From: Cryptomeria japonica
Lineage: Eukaryota > Streptophyta > Pinopsida > Cupressales > Cupressaceae
Length of the DNA: 60,000 bases
Reading direction: 5' to 3'
Assembly: GCF_030272615.1 (NCBI RefSeq)
Contig: NC_081414.1
Location: 527,975,137-528,035,136, forward strand
In this document: piece by piece, positions 58,414 through 60,000 of the stretch
Numbering within the stretch: the first letter of the stretch is position 1
How the letters are laid out: every line of letters starts with the position of its first letter
Made by a program: the position numbers and the translations under genes
Notes under the pieces: model-generated
Databases searched by the model: none
Told to the model about the DNA's origin: nothing
The model's input: only the letters and a program-made list of their open reading frames with translations

Positions 58414-60000
58414 TGTTGGTTCCCAAATCAGCAGGTCCAAGTACTAGAGGAATTGCCACTAACTCATGATTAGACCGAGCAAAGGATTTGACAAACAAAC
58501 AAGACTCAATCACAATGACTGAGATCTCCTACACTTTTGGCTCTGCAAGACCAAGGTGGGTGAACCTATGCAATGTCCTAATAAATTTGAGCTTCAACTA
58601 CTCTTGACATTACATGCTACAATAGATCATCTCAATGAAAATATACCAAGGAAAGATGGATTAACTTTTGGTTATGGCTTTAACCTTAGTTTCTATGCAT
58701 CTATGAACTTCATTAAGGGAAGGGGGATTTCTAAACTACTACTACTCATAATGCAGAAAGGAAATAACTTTGAATATGATTTGGAACCAACAAAACCAAC
58801 ATTTGAAAAAGAATGATCAGTGTCAAAGAGAGGGCAGCAGAGTCACATAAAATATTATCTAAGTTGCCGCATCATAAACATGCTTTTAAGACCTTTGAAT
58901 GCTACTAACTTGTAATAACATAGTCACTTAAGCAGTAACATCTTATCATACTTATTAATCCATTTGAAAACACAAGAATCCCATCATACTCATGAAAAGC
59001 ATTTACTCCATTCTTTAAATGAAAGGCAATCACATAATATAACTCAAGACAACAAATGTGCTTGAAGACTGAGAATAATCTTTGATTATTTCACTCAAAG
59101 AATCTTACATTTCAAAATGGAGACAATCATCGGACACCATAAGACTGAGAAATACATTGCAAAGCATAAAATTCAACAACAAAAAACATGCTTTTAGCTA
59201 GTTGCAACTAACTAAGAACACTCGACAAAAGTTTTTACAAGATATTGTTTGCCACAACAGAAAATCAGAGTTGGAACCCCTCAAAAAATGAGGAGAAAAT
59301 ATAATAAAACGACAAGAGAAAAAGACCTATAAAAACCCTAGAATGCATCAAGAACTGACACATGTCTTCATCTCCATGTCTTCAATTTTGAATCTGCACT
59401 TTATCTTCCAAAATTGGGTCTTCAACTTGCACTCTAGATCTAAATGTGACACATCAAAATCTGAAAAAGCTCTTTGTAGTCAGCTGTCACATTCACCCTT
59501 GCCTTATCTTTGAAAAAAATCCCTATTTGCACCTACTGGAAACTTTGTCAAAACTATGAAAAATGCCTCTATAAGCACCTGTCAACTCACTTTTGTACTT
59601 TGTCCTAAATTTTCTAATTTAAGCTCTTGTTGCCCCTTTGACAAGAATCTACTTCTCCCTTTATGCCTGAAACTAAAAAAATACCCCTTTAGGTGCAAGA
59701 TACCTGTGACTTTTACTGCACTTTCCCGCATTGGCTAAAAATAGGAACAATCCCTCTTTAGCTGAAAAGGCTCTGCCAGTGCTATTTTTGCCCTTTCACT
59801 TTTTATGAAAAAGTGATTTTTCAGATTTTAATGAAAACATCCCCTTCGTGAGATTCATGTTCTGAGTGAGAAAATACCCCTCTTAGTGAAAAGTGATCCC
59901 TTCCAAGTGAGAAGTCACCTTATTCCCTAAAACCTTACTTGCACATGATTATTTGAGAAAAGCATTTCTCACTCAAAAGTACTCCAACATTTTTCTTTCC
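58414..60000 (-). mobile_element. 5' LTR of element H, cut by the window end
   Basis: Matches 38646-40230 throughout, about 7% different by eye over the first ~530 bases. It ends CCAACA next to the primer-binding site. Its start lies beyond 60000. No coding frame is seen in it. Confidence 0.82.

Overview
The window looks like intergenic DNA of a large plant nuclear genome, most likely a gymnosperm/conifer. This is inferred from the AT-rich composition, the stacked and long-decayed LTR retrotransposons with plant-type domains, and the lack of any convincing host gene; the species cannot be named. I see no rRNA, tRNA gene, CRISPR array or bacterial feature. Almost all sequence can be assigned to nested retroelements, named here A, B, C, D, E, F, H, I and K.

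Layout. 1-4138: 3' part of an LTR element K (tandem-repeat-rich 3' untranslated region, polypurine tract, 3' LTR) that seems to have inserted into A. 4139-7919: minus-strand Ty1/Copia element A (5' LTR, gag, protease, integrase; reverse transcriptase cut off by K). 9699-16389: complete but decayed Copia element B, same family as A, target duplication CATAA. 17404-24620: an array of about 17 imperfect palindromes, split by Copia element C (18199-24199). 24762-34853: pseudogene F, one long reading frame for an unrecognised protein of roughly 1,150 residues, split by the young Copia element D (24878-31518, target duplication AAGAT, LTRs about 1.2% different). About 36180-37500: a LINE remnant with ORF1 only.

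38646-60000: one large minus-strand gag-bearing LTR element H. Its 5' LTR begins at 58414 and runs off the window; its 3' LTR ends at 38646. Two elements are nested in it: E (41195-47936) and I (53242-57534, probably a 4.3-kb solo LTR that splits the H gag gene). H carries gag and a long acidic frame, with no polymerase visible.

The most interesting object is E. It has LTR segments, primer-binding site and polypurine tract matching the A/B Copia family, but no protease, integrase, reverse transcriptase or RNase H. Instead it has a coiled-coil frame with four CCHC knuckles and a second frame for an unrecognised protein of about 1,090 residues. It looks like a non-autonomous element mobilised in trans by A/B-type Copia elements. 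The second protein has the same overall architecture as F: N-terminal globular part, charged middle, helical C-terminus. Most reading frames here carry nonsense codons or frameshifts, so the locus is a record of past insertions rather than a set of working genes.
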